Positions 8,355 through 15,731 of a stretch of 29,335 nucleotides of DNA are shown in pieces; the first letter of the stretch is position 1, and each line of letters begins with the position of its first letter. Position numbers and translations under genes: made by a program. The stretch comes from CAZLMG01 sp964560765 (lineage in GTDB: Bacteria > Bdellovibrionota_B > Oligoflexia > Oligoflexales > CAZLMG01): the NCBI GenBank assembly GCA_964560765.1, contig CAZLMG010000050.1, positions 1-29,335 of the forward strand. The letters run 5' to 3'. A model generated the notes under the pieces. That model ran no database searches, had not been told where the DNA came from, and worked only from the letters and a program-made list of their open reading frames with translations.

Positions 8355-9017
8355 AGCCGTTGAATTCAGATACGAGCCATCTGACAGTCGAGACCAGCCA
8401 TCTTCAGTCCAAACAACGGGATGATCCCCACGCTCAAACGAGCCAACAACTGCACCCTGCGGTTGAGCTAGTATGTTGACCTGTCGGAGAACGTACTTCA
8501 CCATGCCGCCCGCTCTCGGGACCGGCAGATTTGCCACGGGTGCGACGGGCGCCATATCGGTTGGAATTTCGTTTGCGCTCTGCCCGGTCGTGAGGGGCGG
8601 AGTGTTGCTGAAGGGAGCTTGGTCGGTGGTTTCTGCAATCAAAGTTCCGCCATCTTCCATGGCTGCATTCATGCCCTCGCCCATGGCGATGTTGCCAGAT
8701 TGGCTTTGGGCATTATTTAGTAAGTTAGAGAATTCATCTTCTGGCGCGCTGTTGACGATCTCGCCATCACCTTCGTTGTAATTATACGCACCAGCGTTGT
8801 TTTGCGTAAGATCGGTGTTTTCCGGGTTGCTGATGTTCTCGGAATAGTTGTTTCCATCTCCGCCTGCATCATTACCGGTGGCTTCCCCGTTGGAATTCTC
8901 GTAGCCGTTATCGTAGTTCTCGGATTGCTCTTGAGTGCTGGCACAGCCCCACACTTGCATCAGTGCCATTAGCATGGCGGCGTATGCCGTTTTTGCTGCA
9001 AAGCCATTGCGTCGCAT
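8304..9017 (-). CDS. Lipoprotein with Asn/Asp/Glu/Gly-rich linker and C-terminal SH3-like domain
   Basis: The 237-residue product has a strong AGGAGA site 6-7 nt before the ATG at 9017. Its signal peptide ends in V-W-G-C25. Residues about 28-105 are a low-complexity, acidic, Asn-rich segment (for example DAGGDGNNYSENISN), followed by a Pro/Ala-rich stretch. Residues about 165-222 (VKYVLRQVNILAQP, GSFERGDHPVVW, DGWSRLSDGSYLNSTAL) read as a bacterial SH3_3-type domain, which often binds peptidoglycan or peptides. It likely sits on the periplasmic face of a membrane with the SH3 unit held off by the flexible linker. Base composition in the linker is more A-rich than the surroundings. Confidence 0.83.
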   Translation of the reverse strand: MRRNGFAAKTAYAAMLMALMQVWGCASTQEQSENYDNGYENSNGEATGNDAGGDGNNYSENISNPENTDLTQNNAGAYNYNEGDGEIVNSAPEDEFSNLLNNAQSQSGNIAMGEGMNAAMEDGGTLIAETTDQAPFSNTPPLTTGQSANEIPTDMAPVAPVANLPVPRAGGMVKYVLRQVNILAQPQGAVVGSFERGDHPVVWTEDGWSRLSDGSYLNSTALSTTPVGRQKTPSSWR

Positions 9018-9156
9018 AATCTCTCCTGCTCAGCGGAAGAACAAGCTCCCCCTCCCGAGGTTCGGCGCAATTCGCGTTGTCTTTAGGCAAAACTTGCAGC
9101 CCGCCATTTGGGTCGAAGCGCAAATCTAGGTATGATTGCTTGCAATTAGAGCGCTA

Positions 9157-9222
9157 TGGCGACACCGTTGCGCCGTGCCGCAGCGGCGAGGTCTGCGCAG
9201 AAATGCGCGAGTCAGGTATAAT
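9157..9222 (+). promoter_or_regulatory. Candidate promoter elements upstream of fliG
   Basis: The 294-nt gap before fliG holds two candidate signals. TGGCGACACCGTTGCG (9157-9172) has GG and GC separated by exactly 10 nt, the sigma-54 -24/-12 geometry, but with mismatches in the CACG part. TATAAT (9217-9222) is a perfect sigma-70 -10 word with only a poor -35 (TGCGCA at 9194). A small hairpin (GCCAGA with TCTGGC, about 9259-9280) lies in the presumed leader. Which element is used cannot be decided from sequence. Confidence 0.35.
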
Positions 9223-9311
9223 GAAAACATATCTTACCCAATCTATAAGTACACAGTGAGCCAGATGCAGCGAGTCTGGCGCCGAAACTTAGCAACTTCC
9301 GGGAGTGAAGC

Positions 9312-10313
9312 GTGGCGACCAATAAGTACACCGGGGCGCAAAAAGCTGCGATTCTGCTCTTGTCATTTGGTGAAGAGATCTCTGCCGAGATTTTTAAGCA
9401 CATGAATGAATTTGAAATCAAGCGCATTGGCGGTGCGATGAGTCGCCTGGGTCGTCTAGAACAGGATGTGGTCAACGAAATCATCCTCGAGTTTTATGGC
9501 ATCCTGCAGCAGAACACCAAGTTCTTCTATGGCGGTAACGAATTTACTTTGAATGTAATCGGTCAAGCTTTTAAAGGAACGGAAGCGGAAGAGATTATCG
9601 AATCTTTGTCTCTCGATTCTTCGGCGAATTTGGATTCACTTGAACTCATTGACCCACGAACGTTGGCGACGTTCATTCGCCACGAGCATCCGCAAACCAT
9701 TGCTCTCATTTTGGCGCACTTGGATCCGAAAAAATGCGGTGAAACGTTGAAGTTGATGCCGGAATCGATTCACACTGAGATCTTGTTGAGGATTGCCAAC
9801 TTGGAGTCGGTTGCACCTGAAATCATCGATGAGATTGATGATGTCTTGCGCAACGAAATTCAGGCTATGGGTAGTATCTCGACGCAAAAAATTGGCGGTG
9901 TGGAACCAATCGCCGAGATGCTGAACCTGATCGATAAGGCGACCGAAGAGCAAATTCTCGACAATTTGGAAGAGCGTGATCCAGATCTTGCCGAGCAAAT
10001 TCGCCAATTGATGTTTGTATTCGATGACCTGGTGAAGGTCGACGCTCGCGGCATCCAGGAGTTGGTCAAGAATGTTCCAAACGATAAGTGGAAGATTGCT
10101 CTAAAGACAGCTTCCGAGGCTGTTTCAGAACTGATCTTTGCCAATATGTCGGAGCGCGCCGCAAAGATGCTGCGCGAGGATATGGAGGCCATGGCTGCCG
10201 TCAAGCTTTCCGATGTCGAGTCAGCGCAGTTTGAAGTCGTGCAGATTGCCCGTAAACTTGAGGAAGAGGGCAAGATCGTTATTGCAGCGGGTGGTGACTC
10301 TCAATTCGTCTAA
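9312..10313 (+). CDS. fliG: Flagellar motor switch protein FliG
   Basis: The 333-residue protein has the normal FliG length and all three domains. The N-terminal part (KAAILLLSFGEEISAEIFKH) binds the FliF MS ring. The middle domain has the EHPQ motif at 125-128 (RHEHPQTIALILAHL), which contacts FliM. The C-terminal torque domain contains M234-F-V-F-D238-D239 and the charged helix where FliG meets the stator. The start is a GTG with GGGAG upstream. It stands alone here: the flanking genes are an opposing lipoprotein and an opposing exported protein whose stop codon overlaps the fliG stop. In most genomes fliG sits in an operon with fliF and fliH, so this placement is unusual but the protein is intact. 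Confidence 0.98.
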   Translation: MATNKYTGAQKAAILLLSFGEEISAEIFKHMNEFEIKRIGGAMSRLGRLEQDVVNEIILEFYGILQQNTKFFYGGNEFTLNVIGQAFKGTEAEEIIESLSLDSSANLDSLELIDPRTLATFIRHEHPQTIALILAHLDPKKCGETLKLMPESIHTEILLRIANLESVAPEIIDEIDDVLRNEIQAMGSISTQKIGGVEPIAEMLNLIDKATEEQILDNLEERDPDLAEQIRQLMFVFDDLVKVDARGIQELVKNVPNDKWKIALKTASEAVSELIFANMSERAAKMLREDMEAMAAVKLSDVESAQFEVVQIARKLEEEGKIVIAAGGDSQFV

Positions 10314-11368
10314 GGTCCCCACGCCGATAGGCTCATGGGCTGGTGCTGCATTTGGACAGCATCCATTCGTACTGGTAATGAAATCCACAGTTGTCGACCG
10401 GTGTCGGAATCGCTCACTTCCCAGTAGCACGCATTCAAATTTGGGCAATTTCTCCGCAAGTCAAACTGACTCGGGTTTCCCCTGGCTCCAGAGGTGCTGG
10501 TTGTAGCGGCGACCCAAGAATACACCGAGTCATCCTGTACCAATTCTCGATGTTGAAACGGTGCAGCTACCGACCATACCTGAGTCCCGGTACGGACGAG
10601 AATCCTGCTGGTTGCCGCGTGCTCCCAGACCAAACCTGGCTGGCCCCAGTTATCTCCATCCCAAAGGACTTGGGTGCTATCGGCCTGTAATGCATAGATG
10701 CTGTCACGAGTCTGAGCTCCATGCTTGCCAATGACGATAAAGCCATCATCAGGCGTCGATCGCACCTGCAGCTGGCGAAGTTGCCAGGAAGCAACTGGCA
10801 ATTGGCCGACGATGGCGAGGTCCTCGCGATTGACACGCAAATCCTTGCCTTGCTGGTATGCCTGCTCAAGATCCCTGGCGGAGACAGTGGCGCGATAAAC
10901 TCGCGTGGTGCCTGTTCCAATGGCGTCTGTAGCGGCAACAGTGAGAAACTCATCTTCCCCAGCCTCCAGCCAAACAGCAGAGCCAACTCGTTCGGCACCC
11001 TGCAGGCGTAAAAACGGATATAGGGCAGAAACAATCTGGCGGTGTAGCGGAACGGCGCTTTCCCCGGAGAGCCGATAGGCGACCACTTCTCGGTGATAGC
11101 CCTGAGTTCGAGTCGAGCCGGCCGTTGTCACATCCTCAACCCCCAAAAACCAGCGTGCTCGTTCCGTGCCATAGGACCCGCGAGAGGCAGACCCCAAGAG
11201 CCCGACCGCCATGGTTTGCTGCCTGCCATCGGTTGTGATGAGGTGTGATGACGATGGAAGCTGCACCAATATATGAATGCTATCATCCAAGGACTTTTCC
11301 TGCGCAAACGCAAATTGAGCACAGACGAATTGTGCGCAGGCTAGCCATTTGCCCAGATGGTGCAACAT
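10310..11368 (-). CDS. Exported protein of unknown function
   Basis: The 352-residue product begins with a signal peptide (MLHHLGKWL start, cleavage near AFAQEK), so it is likely periplasmic or secreted. I do not recognise a family. The body is rich in short beta-like segments and Trp/Gly (for example QVLWDGDNWGQPGLVWEHA), suggesting an all-beta fold, perhaps propeller-like. Two cysteines close together near the end (NCPNLNACYW) could form a disulfide. The ATG at 11368 has GGGGAGG about 11 nt upstream. Its stop codon shares bases with the fliG stop on the other strand, so the two genes converge with no spacer. Confidence 0.8.
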   Translation of the reverse strand: MLHHLGKWLACAQFVCAQFAFAQEKSLDDSIHILVQLPSSSHLITTDGRQQTMAVGLLGSASRGSYGTERARWFLGVEDVTTAGSTRTQGYHREVVAYRLSGESAVPLHRQIVSALYPFLRLQGAERVGSAVWLEAGEDEFLTVAATDAIGTGTTRVYRATVSARDLEQAYQQGKDLRVNREDLAIVGQLPVASWQLRQLQVRSTPDDGFIVIGKHGAQTRDSIYALQADSTQVLWDGDNWGQPGLVWEHAATSRILVRTGTQVWSVAAPFQHRELVQDDSVYSWVAATTSTSGARGNPSQFDLRRNCPNLNACYWEVSDSDTGRQLWISLPVRMDAVQMQHQPMSLSAWGP

Positions 11369-11587
11369 AGACGGAAGTACCTCCCCTTGCGATTTCGGCT
11401 GACGCGACTGTTCCTATGAGGGATTGCGAGAATATTGGGGAATTTTCATGTGCCCAAGGTTCGTCGAACGGGCCCGAACAGTCTGTGGCTTTCCCAGCAA
11501 TTTGTTGGTCTACCAAGTCATCTGCCTTGCGTTAGCTTTGCCGCATTGGGTTACTGACAGCAACAGATCTCAGTGAAAGGAAAGGTT

Positions 11588-12481
11588 ATGCGAGCATTGA
11601 TTTTTCAGGTGAGGATAGCGGCAATATTGCCATTTGCGGTGTCCATGAGCTGCAGTGTTTCGGACTCCTTCGAAGCGCCAGAAGTCGTTACCTACGGTGC
11701 AGTGGAACTGGAAAAAGAAGCGAAATTCTCTGCAACACTGGTGGAAAATGAAGATAGATTCTCGGAAGACTATCCTTATGGGATCGATTTCGAGTACAAG
11801 CTGGACCTCGCCGAAACCACGACGCTGATGATCACGGAGTCTCATAGTTACAGTTGTGACTTTGGGGTGAGTTTGCTGGGTCCAAGCTATTACCTCTACA
11901 AGGATGGCAAGCAGGTTGCGGCTTACGATTATCTCCAGCGCAGCGTCTATCCGACCTATCCGCTGTTAGGAGTTCCGCAGTTTCCTGGCACCATTGAGCC
12001 TGCAAAGTACAAGTTGCGGGTGCGTTTCATGGCCGATGGTGAATGTTCACCGTCTGGCGGCGTGACCGTGCACGATCGGTACTCGCCCAAAAACAACCAG
12101 CCTATGGTTCTGCACGCCGGACTTCTAGGAACTTGGACTCGCGAGAACGAAGGAGTGACGACTTCCATGACGCTTTCGGCCAGCGGTTCTGCGGTGCAAA
12201 CTGTATCTAGTGCTGAGCAGCAACTATGGCGCGCCGAGTACTCGGCCTTCAATTTCCCACAAGATGACCAAATTCTGCGGATGGTATTGCAGGTGCGAAC
12301 GATTACGGTCACTGAAGGGGTTGAGGTATCCATGCCGCTCAGTGTTGGCGAAGTCTATTACTGTATCTATGATCTTGGCTATGTTGAAGGGCGCTCGCAA
12401 TTTGCGTACGAGTGCTCGCCAGCGAATAAGCCATACTTTCCTTCCCGGCTGTCAGAAGCCGCCGAAAAGCTACGCGGCTAG
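11588..12481 (+). CDS. Putative lipoprotein of unknown function
   Basis: The 297-residue product starts at the ATG at 11588, just after AAAGGAAAGG; a GTG five codons earlier is in frame but would include that ribosome-binding site. The N-terminus is a signal peptide, and Cys22 (S-M-S-C) gives a weak lipobox, so lipidation is uncertain. No family is recognised. Residues ~20-165 look like a beta-rich domain with several cysteines. From about 175 the sequence GLLGTWTRENEG starts a region with the G-x-W opening typical of lipocalin-like barrels, running through YYCIYDLGYVEG to the end. It is divergent from the gene on its left, with a 219-nt shared upstream region. Confidence 0.75.
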   Translation: MRALIFQVRIAAILPFAVSMSCSVSDSFEAPEVVTYGAVELEKEAKFSATLVENEDRFSEDYPYGIDFEYKLDLAETTTLMITESHSYSCDFGVSLLGPSYYLYKDGKQVAAYDYLQRSVYPTYPLLGVPQFPGTIEPAKYKLRVRFMADGECSPSGGVTVHDRYSPKNNQPMVLHAGLLGTWTRENEGVTTSMTLSASGSAVQTVSSAEQQLWRAEYSAFNFPQDDQILRMVLQVRTITVTEGVEVSMPLSVGEVYYCIYDLGYVEGRSQFAYECSPANKPYFPSRLSEAAEKLRG

Positions 12482-12555
12482 CGTCGGACTGCGGGCGGCT
12501 CTGCCCAGGCTGTGGTGGCACACTTGGGTTGCCGCCGCAGCCCTCTGACATTCGG

Positions 12556-13674
12556 CTATTTCTTGGCCTTGCCCCATACGCGTTCCAGAAACTGATCGCG
12601 GCCCGACTGACTGCGATAGTATTTATAACGGATGGGGTTTTCCTTGTAGTAGTCCTGGTGATAATCCTCGGCTGGATAAAAGGTACTTGCGGCTGTTATT
12701 TCGGTGACGATGGGCTGTTCAAAGCGCTTGGATTCGCCCAGCCGCACCTTCGATTTCTCGGCTTGTGATCGCTGCTCGTCGGAGTGATAAAAGATTGCTG
12801 TCCGGTATTGGGATCCCACATCTACGAATTGCCGATCCTTTGCCGTCGGATCGATGTTCATCCAAAAAACCTCCAACAGAGTGTCGTAGGTCACGATGCT
12901 GGGATCAAAATGTACTTGCACGGATTCGGTATGGCCGGTGCTGCCGCTGGTCACCTGCTCATAGGTAGGGTTGACGACGTGTCCGCCCATATATCCAGAA
13001 ACAACTTTTTGCACACCCGGCAGATTTTCAAATGGGGGCTCCATGCACCAAAAGCATCCACCGGCGAACGTGGCAATGGCGAGCCGGCCTTTGGGCTGGG
13101 ATTGGCCGCTAGCGTTTGGGACTGCACTTGAGGGGTCACTTACCGTGAAGAGTCCGGTAAACGACGCATACCCAGACGCGGCGAGATCCTCAGCGGCGAT
13201 AAATCGCAGGGACGCGGAGTTCATGCAATAGCGCAATCCGGTAGGCGCAGGACCATCGTCAAACACATGGCCAAGGTGCGAGTCAGCATGCTTACTGCGA
13301 ACCTCTGTGCGCACCGAGAACAGCTTTCGATCCTGGCGCGTGACAATGTTGTCGGTAACAAGCGGTCTGGTGAAGCTGGGCCAGCCCGTGCCCGAGTCGT
13401 ACTTATCCAGCGAGCTGAACAGGGGCTCGCCGGATACGATATCCACGTATATTCCAGCCTTTTTGTTGTCCCAATATTCATTTTTAAATGGTGGCTCGGT
13501 GCCATCTTGTTGCGTCACTTTGTATTGCATCGGGGATAGGCGGTCGCGCAATTGACCTTTGTCGACGGGCTGCGGTCGCCACTCGGATTTTTCTGACATC
13601 TTCACCTCGGCATTGGCAAAACTTTCCAGAGCGATGAACATGGCAAGCGTGGCTGCCAGGCAAGACCATACCAT
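12556..13674 (-). CDS. msrBA: Exported methionine sulfoxide reductase, MsrB-MsrA fusion
   Basis: The 372-residue protein joins an N-terminal MsrB domain (about 35-165) and a C-terminal MsrA domain (about 195-370), so it should reduce both R- and S-methionine sulfoxides in damaged proteins. MsrB motifs are SGTGWPSF, HLGHVFDDGP and RYC150MNSASLRF with catalytic Cys150. The zinc-binding CxxC pairs of many MsrB proteins are absent. MsrA has G-C207-F-W-C210 with catalytic Cys207. The ATG at 13674 is chosen because AAGGAG lies 7 nt upstream and a signal peptide (MVWSCLAATLAMF, cleavage near SFANA) follows, so it should act in the periplasm. It is the last gene of an apparent operon 23 nt downstream of the FliT-like gene. 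Confidence 0.94.
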   Translation of the reverse strand: MVWSCLAATLAMFIALESFANAEVKMSEKSEWRPQPVDKGQLRDRLSPMQYKVTQQDGTEPPFKNEYWDNKKAGIYVDIVSGEPLFSSLDKYDSGTGWPSFTRPLVTDNIVTRQDRKLFSVRTEVRSKHADSHLGHVFDDGPAPTGLRYCMNSASLRFIAAEDLAASGYASFTGLFTVSDPSSAVPNASGQSQPKGRLAIATFAGGCFWCMEPPFENLPGVQKVVSGYMGGHVVNPTYEQVTSGSTGHTESVQVHFDPSIVTYDTLLEVFWMNIDPTAKDRQFVDVGSQYRTAIFYHSDEQRSQAEKSKVRLGESKRFEQPIVTEITAASTFYPAEDYHQDYYKENPIRYKYYRSQSGRDQFLERVWGKAKK

Positions 13675-13697
13675 AGAGGGCTCCTTGGGCAATAAGT

Positions 13698-14075
13698 CTA
13701 GGCTGATTTCCATACCTGATGGCCACCGGTCTGGCTATGGGACATGGCGCGACGCAGGAATTCTGCATTCTTGCCGGAGGCTTGCATTTTGGCGGCGAGA
13801 TGTGATCGGACACGCTGCAGCGGCTCCATAAGGTCTTGATTGGCGGTCCAGGCGCGCGCACCAAGTGCTTTGATCTGATCGTTCTCCGCCGCATCGAGGC
13901 CCTGATGTTTGGCTAGGGCGTCCAACGCGCGAAGATTGGCGTAGACCTTTTCGCGGTCCTTGAGGACGCTCAGCACTTGCTCGGTCGCACCCATGGAGGC
14001 GAAATGTGCCGCGCTCTCGCTGAGTGTGATGTAGCGAGCGAGTGCATTCGCATATTTGCTTATGAGTTGTTCCAA
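13698..14075 (-). CDS. Small helical protein downstream of fliD, possible FliT-like flagellar chaperone
   Basis: The 125-residue product starts with TTG at 14075, with TAGGAAG five bases upstream and only 15 nt after fliD. It is predicted almost entirely helical, without signal or membrane segments (for example QVLSVLKDREKVYANLRAL). Size, fold and position directly after fliD fit FliT/FlgN-type export chaperones, which bind FliD in the cytoplasm. The sequence itself is too divergent for me to confirm the family, so the function rests mostly on context. Its 3' end leads into msrBA. Confidence 0.72.
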   Translation of the reverse strand: MEQLISKYANALARYITLSESAAHFASMGATEQVLSVLKDREKVYANLRALDALAKHQGLDAAENDQIKALGARAWTANQDLMEPLQRVRSHLAAKMQASGKNAEFLRRAMSHSQTGGHQVWKSA

Positions 14076-14090
14076 GGCTTCTTCCTAAAG

Positions 14091-15476
14091 CTATGAAGGA
14101 GAACCGGCAAAGCGAGCTCCAAGAAATTGTCCTTGTGCCTCCAGACCGGCCATCTTCTGATTCAGGTTGGAGAATTGCTGCTTCAAAACTGCCCGTTTTT
14201 CGTCCAGGGCGACGGTTTGCCTTTCTATGTTGCGATCTTGCTCCTGGATGCTCTTGTCGAGCGTTCGCATGCGTTGCCCGATGGCTCCAGACGTTGGATC
14301 CTTAAACACTTTGATAGCGTCATGTAGCTGCGTCGCCAGGCCATCACCCTTCTCCGAACGAGCGAAGATCGCCACGACGTCATCATAGTTGTCAGCAAGA
14401 GCTTTTTTTACTTTCTCTTCATCAATCATCAATTGCCCGTTCTTGGCATTGGTGCTGATACCAATCTCGGACAGAGAACCATACTGTTGCCCATCCACCC
14501 GCTTGCCCGTCGCGTCTTGCAGGCGTCGCATGACCGAGCGCAGGTTGCTGCCGTTGCTCATTCTGGTGGCATTGGGTTGATTTGGATCGAAGGTAAAGCT
14601 GTCATTGGCATACTGTGCGATTTGATTATACTTCTCTGCAAAGCCCTTGATGCCTTCGAGTGTCTTGTCAATGTCGTGCCCGACACTGACGCTGACTTTC
14701 GTGCCGGGCTCAGCGCGTTTGACATCAAGGTTTACGCCTTCAAGCAGGTCACCCACGGTGTTTTGCTGGCGAGCGACAGGCATGTCCTCGAAGACCATAT
14801 CGAGATCGCGGGCCTGCTTGATATCCTGCATTTGCAGGTAGGTGGTATCTTCGTCGATGGCAAAGCGTGCTGGTTGACCGGTAGTCTTGCTGGACACCAT
14901 GAGGCGGAACGGATCATCACCCATGCCGGTATTGACGACCTGCGCATATACATCGCTGTTTGTGTCGTTGATGGTGCGTGCAACATCCGTCAATGTTGAA
15001 CCGGGTTCGATGGTGATTTCTGATTCTTTTCCATCGGCACCCTCGATGGCCATGTAGCCAAAGCCTACCGGTGTTTCGTGCGCGTCTGGAAATCCAACAT
15101 CGGCTTGCCGTTGGGGCTGCGCCAGACCGCGAACCTCAAATTCGTACTTTCCCGGTTTTGCGACCCCGGAAACGTTGCCCTGCACGATATCGGGATGGGA
15201 ACTTTCTACTTTCAGGGCGCTAAACGTATCGGGGGAGCGCAGTTTGCCTACGCTTTCGCCCAAGCCATCGAGCATACCGCGCAGGCTGTTATACTCCGCG
15301 CGCTCCGCATCCATCTCTTGCCGTCGCATGCGGCTGCTTTCCAGGCGAGCGCGGTCTCCTCGTGTCATGCCTTCTATCGGATCGGTGGCAGATACTCCCT
15401 CGCTTCCCACGGGGGCAGGGGCACCGGGTCCTGCGCTGGGAGCGATGTTTGGACTTGGCATAGAACCGATACGCAT
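14091..15476 (-). CDS. fliD: Flagellar hook-associated protein 2 (filament cap) FliD
   Basis: The 461-residue length is typical for FliD, which caps the filament and helps flagellin assemble. GGAGG lies 7 nt before the ATG at 15476. The N-terminal region (ERAEYNSLRGMLDGLGESVGKL, split by SPDTF) and the central KPGKYEFEVRGLAQPQ match FliD_N. The later ITIEPGSTLTDVARTIND and ALADNYDDVVAIFA match the FliD core. The C-terminal helices (QEQDRNIERQTVALDEKRAVL, then FSNLNQKMAGL) form the usual coiled coil. The first ~30 residues are a Pro/Gly/Ala-rich extension, and the usual S-G-L-D-T start is degraded (VSATDPIEGM). It is the first gene of a likely operon with the FliT-like protein and msrBA. Confidence 0.93.
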   Translation of the reverse strand: MRIGSMPSPNIAPSAGPGAPAPVGSEGVSATDPIEGMTRGDRARLESSRMRRQEMDAERAEYNSLRGMLDGLGESVGKLRSPDTFSALKVESSHPDIVQGNVSGVAKPGKYEFEVRGLAQPQRQADVGFPDAHETPVGFGYMAIEGADGKESEITIEPGSTLTDVARTINDTNSDVYAQVVNTGMGDDPFRLMVSSKTTGQPARFAIDEDTTYLQMQDIKQARDLDMVFEDMPVARQQNTVGDLLEGVNLDVKRAEPGTKVSVSVGHDIDKTLEGIKGFAEKYNQIAQYANDSFTFDPNQPNATRMSNGSNLRSVMRRLQDATGKRVDGQQYGSLSEIGISTNAKNGQLMIDEEKVKKALADNYDDVVAIFARSEKGDGLATQLHDAIKVFKDPTSGAIGQRMRTLDKSIQEQDRNIERQTVALDEKRAVLKQQFSNLNQKMAGLEAQGQFLGARFAGSPS

Positions 15477-15644
15477 CGTCCTACCTCCAGATGATTCGTC
15501 AGAGACGCGTTCTCAATCTTCTCTATCGACATAAAACGAGTCGTCATAAGTGCAAATTTTTTTTGCCGAGAATTTTTTGCGCTTAGGTTTTTGATCTAGG
15601 GAGTGAAATTTGTTGTTTTGGAATATGCACCAAGGTCTACCCCC

Positions 15645-15671
15645 TAATGCTCCGAGACTTGCAGCCGATAG
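15645..15671 (+). promoter_or_regulatory. Sigma-28 (FliA)-type promoter of the chemoreceptor gene
   Basis: TAAT (15645-15648), then exactly 15 nt, then GCCGATAG (15664-15671) matches the enterobacterial flagellar class 3 consensus TAAA-N15-GCCGATAA with one mismatch in each half. Transcription would start near 15678, about 54 nt before the receptor ATG. A poorer near-match (GCCGAGAA at 15565) lies further upstream. Confidence 0.6.
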
Positions 15672-15731
15672 GAGGCGTGCTTACCAGGTGGTAAGGAAGC
15701 AAACGACTGACTTGCGACGGGAGACTGGGAC

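Noticed and set aside
12490..12541. Imperfect GC-rich inverted repeat between convergent genes
   Set aside because: The arms need a bulge, the loop is about 30 nt and no T run follows, so it is not a convincing terminator.
14433..14999. 188-codon + strand frame inside fliD
   Set aside because: Antisense to conserved fliD sequence and has no ribosome-binding site; hydrophobic look is a by-product of the opposite codons.
15546..15572. Second sigma-28-like element (ATAA-N15-GCCGAGAA)
   Set aside because: Both halves match less well than the element at 15645-15671, and it is further from the gene.
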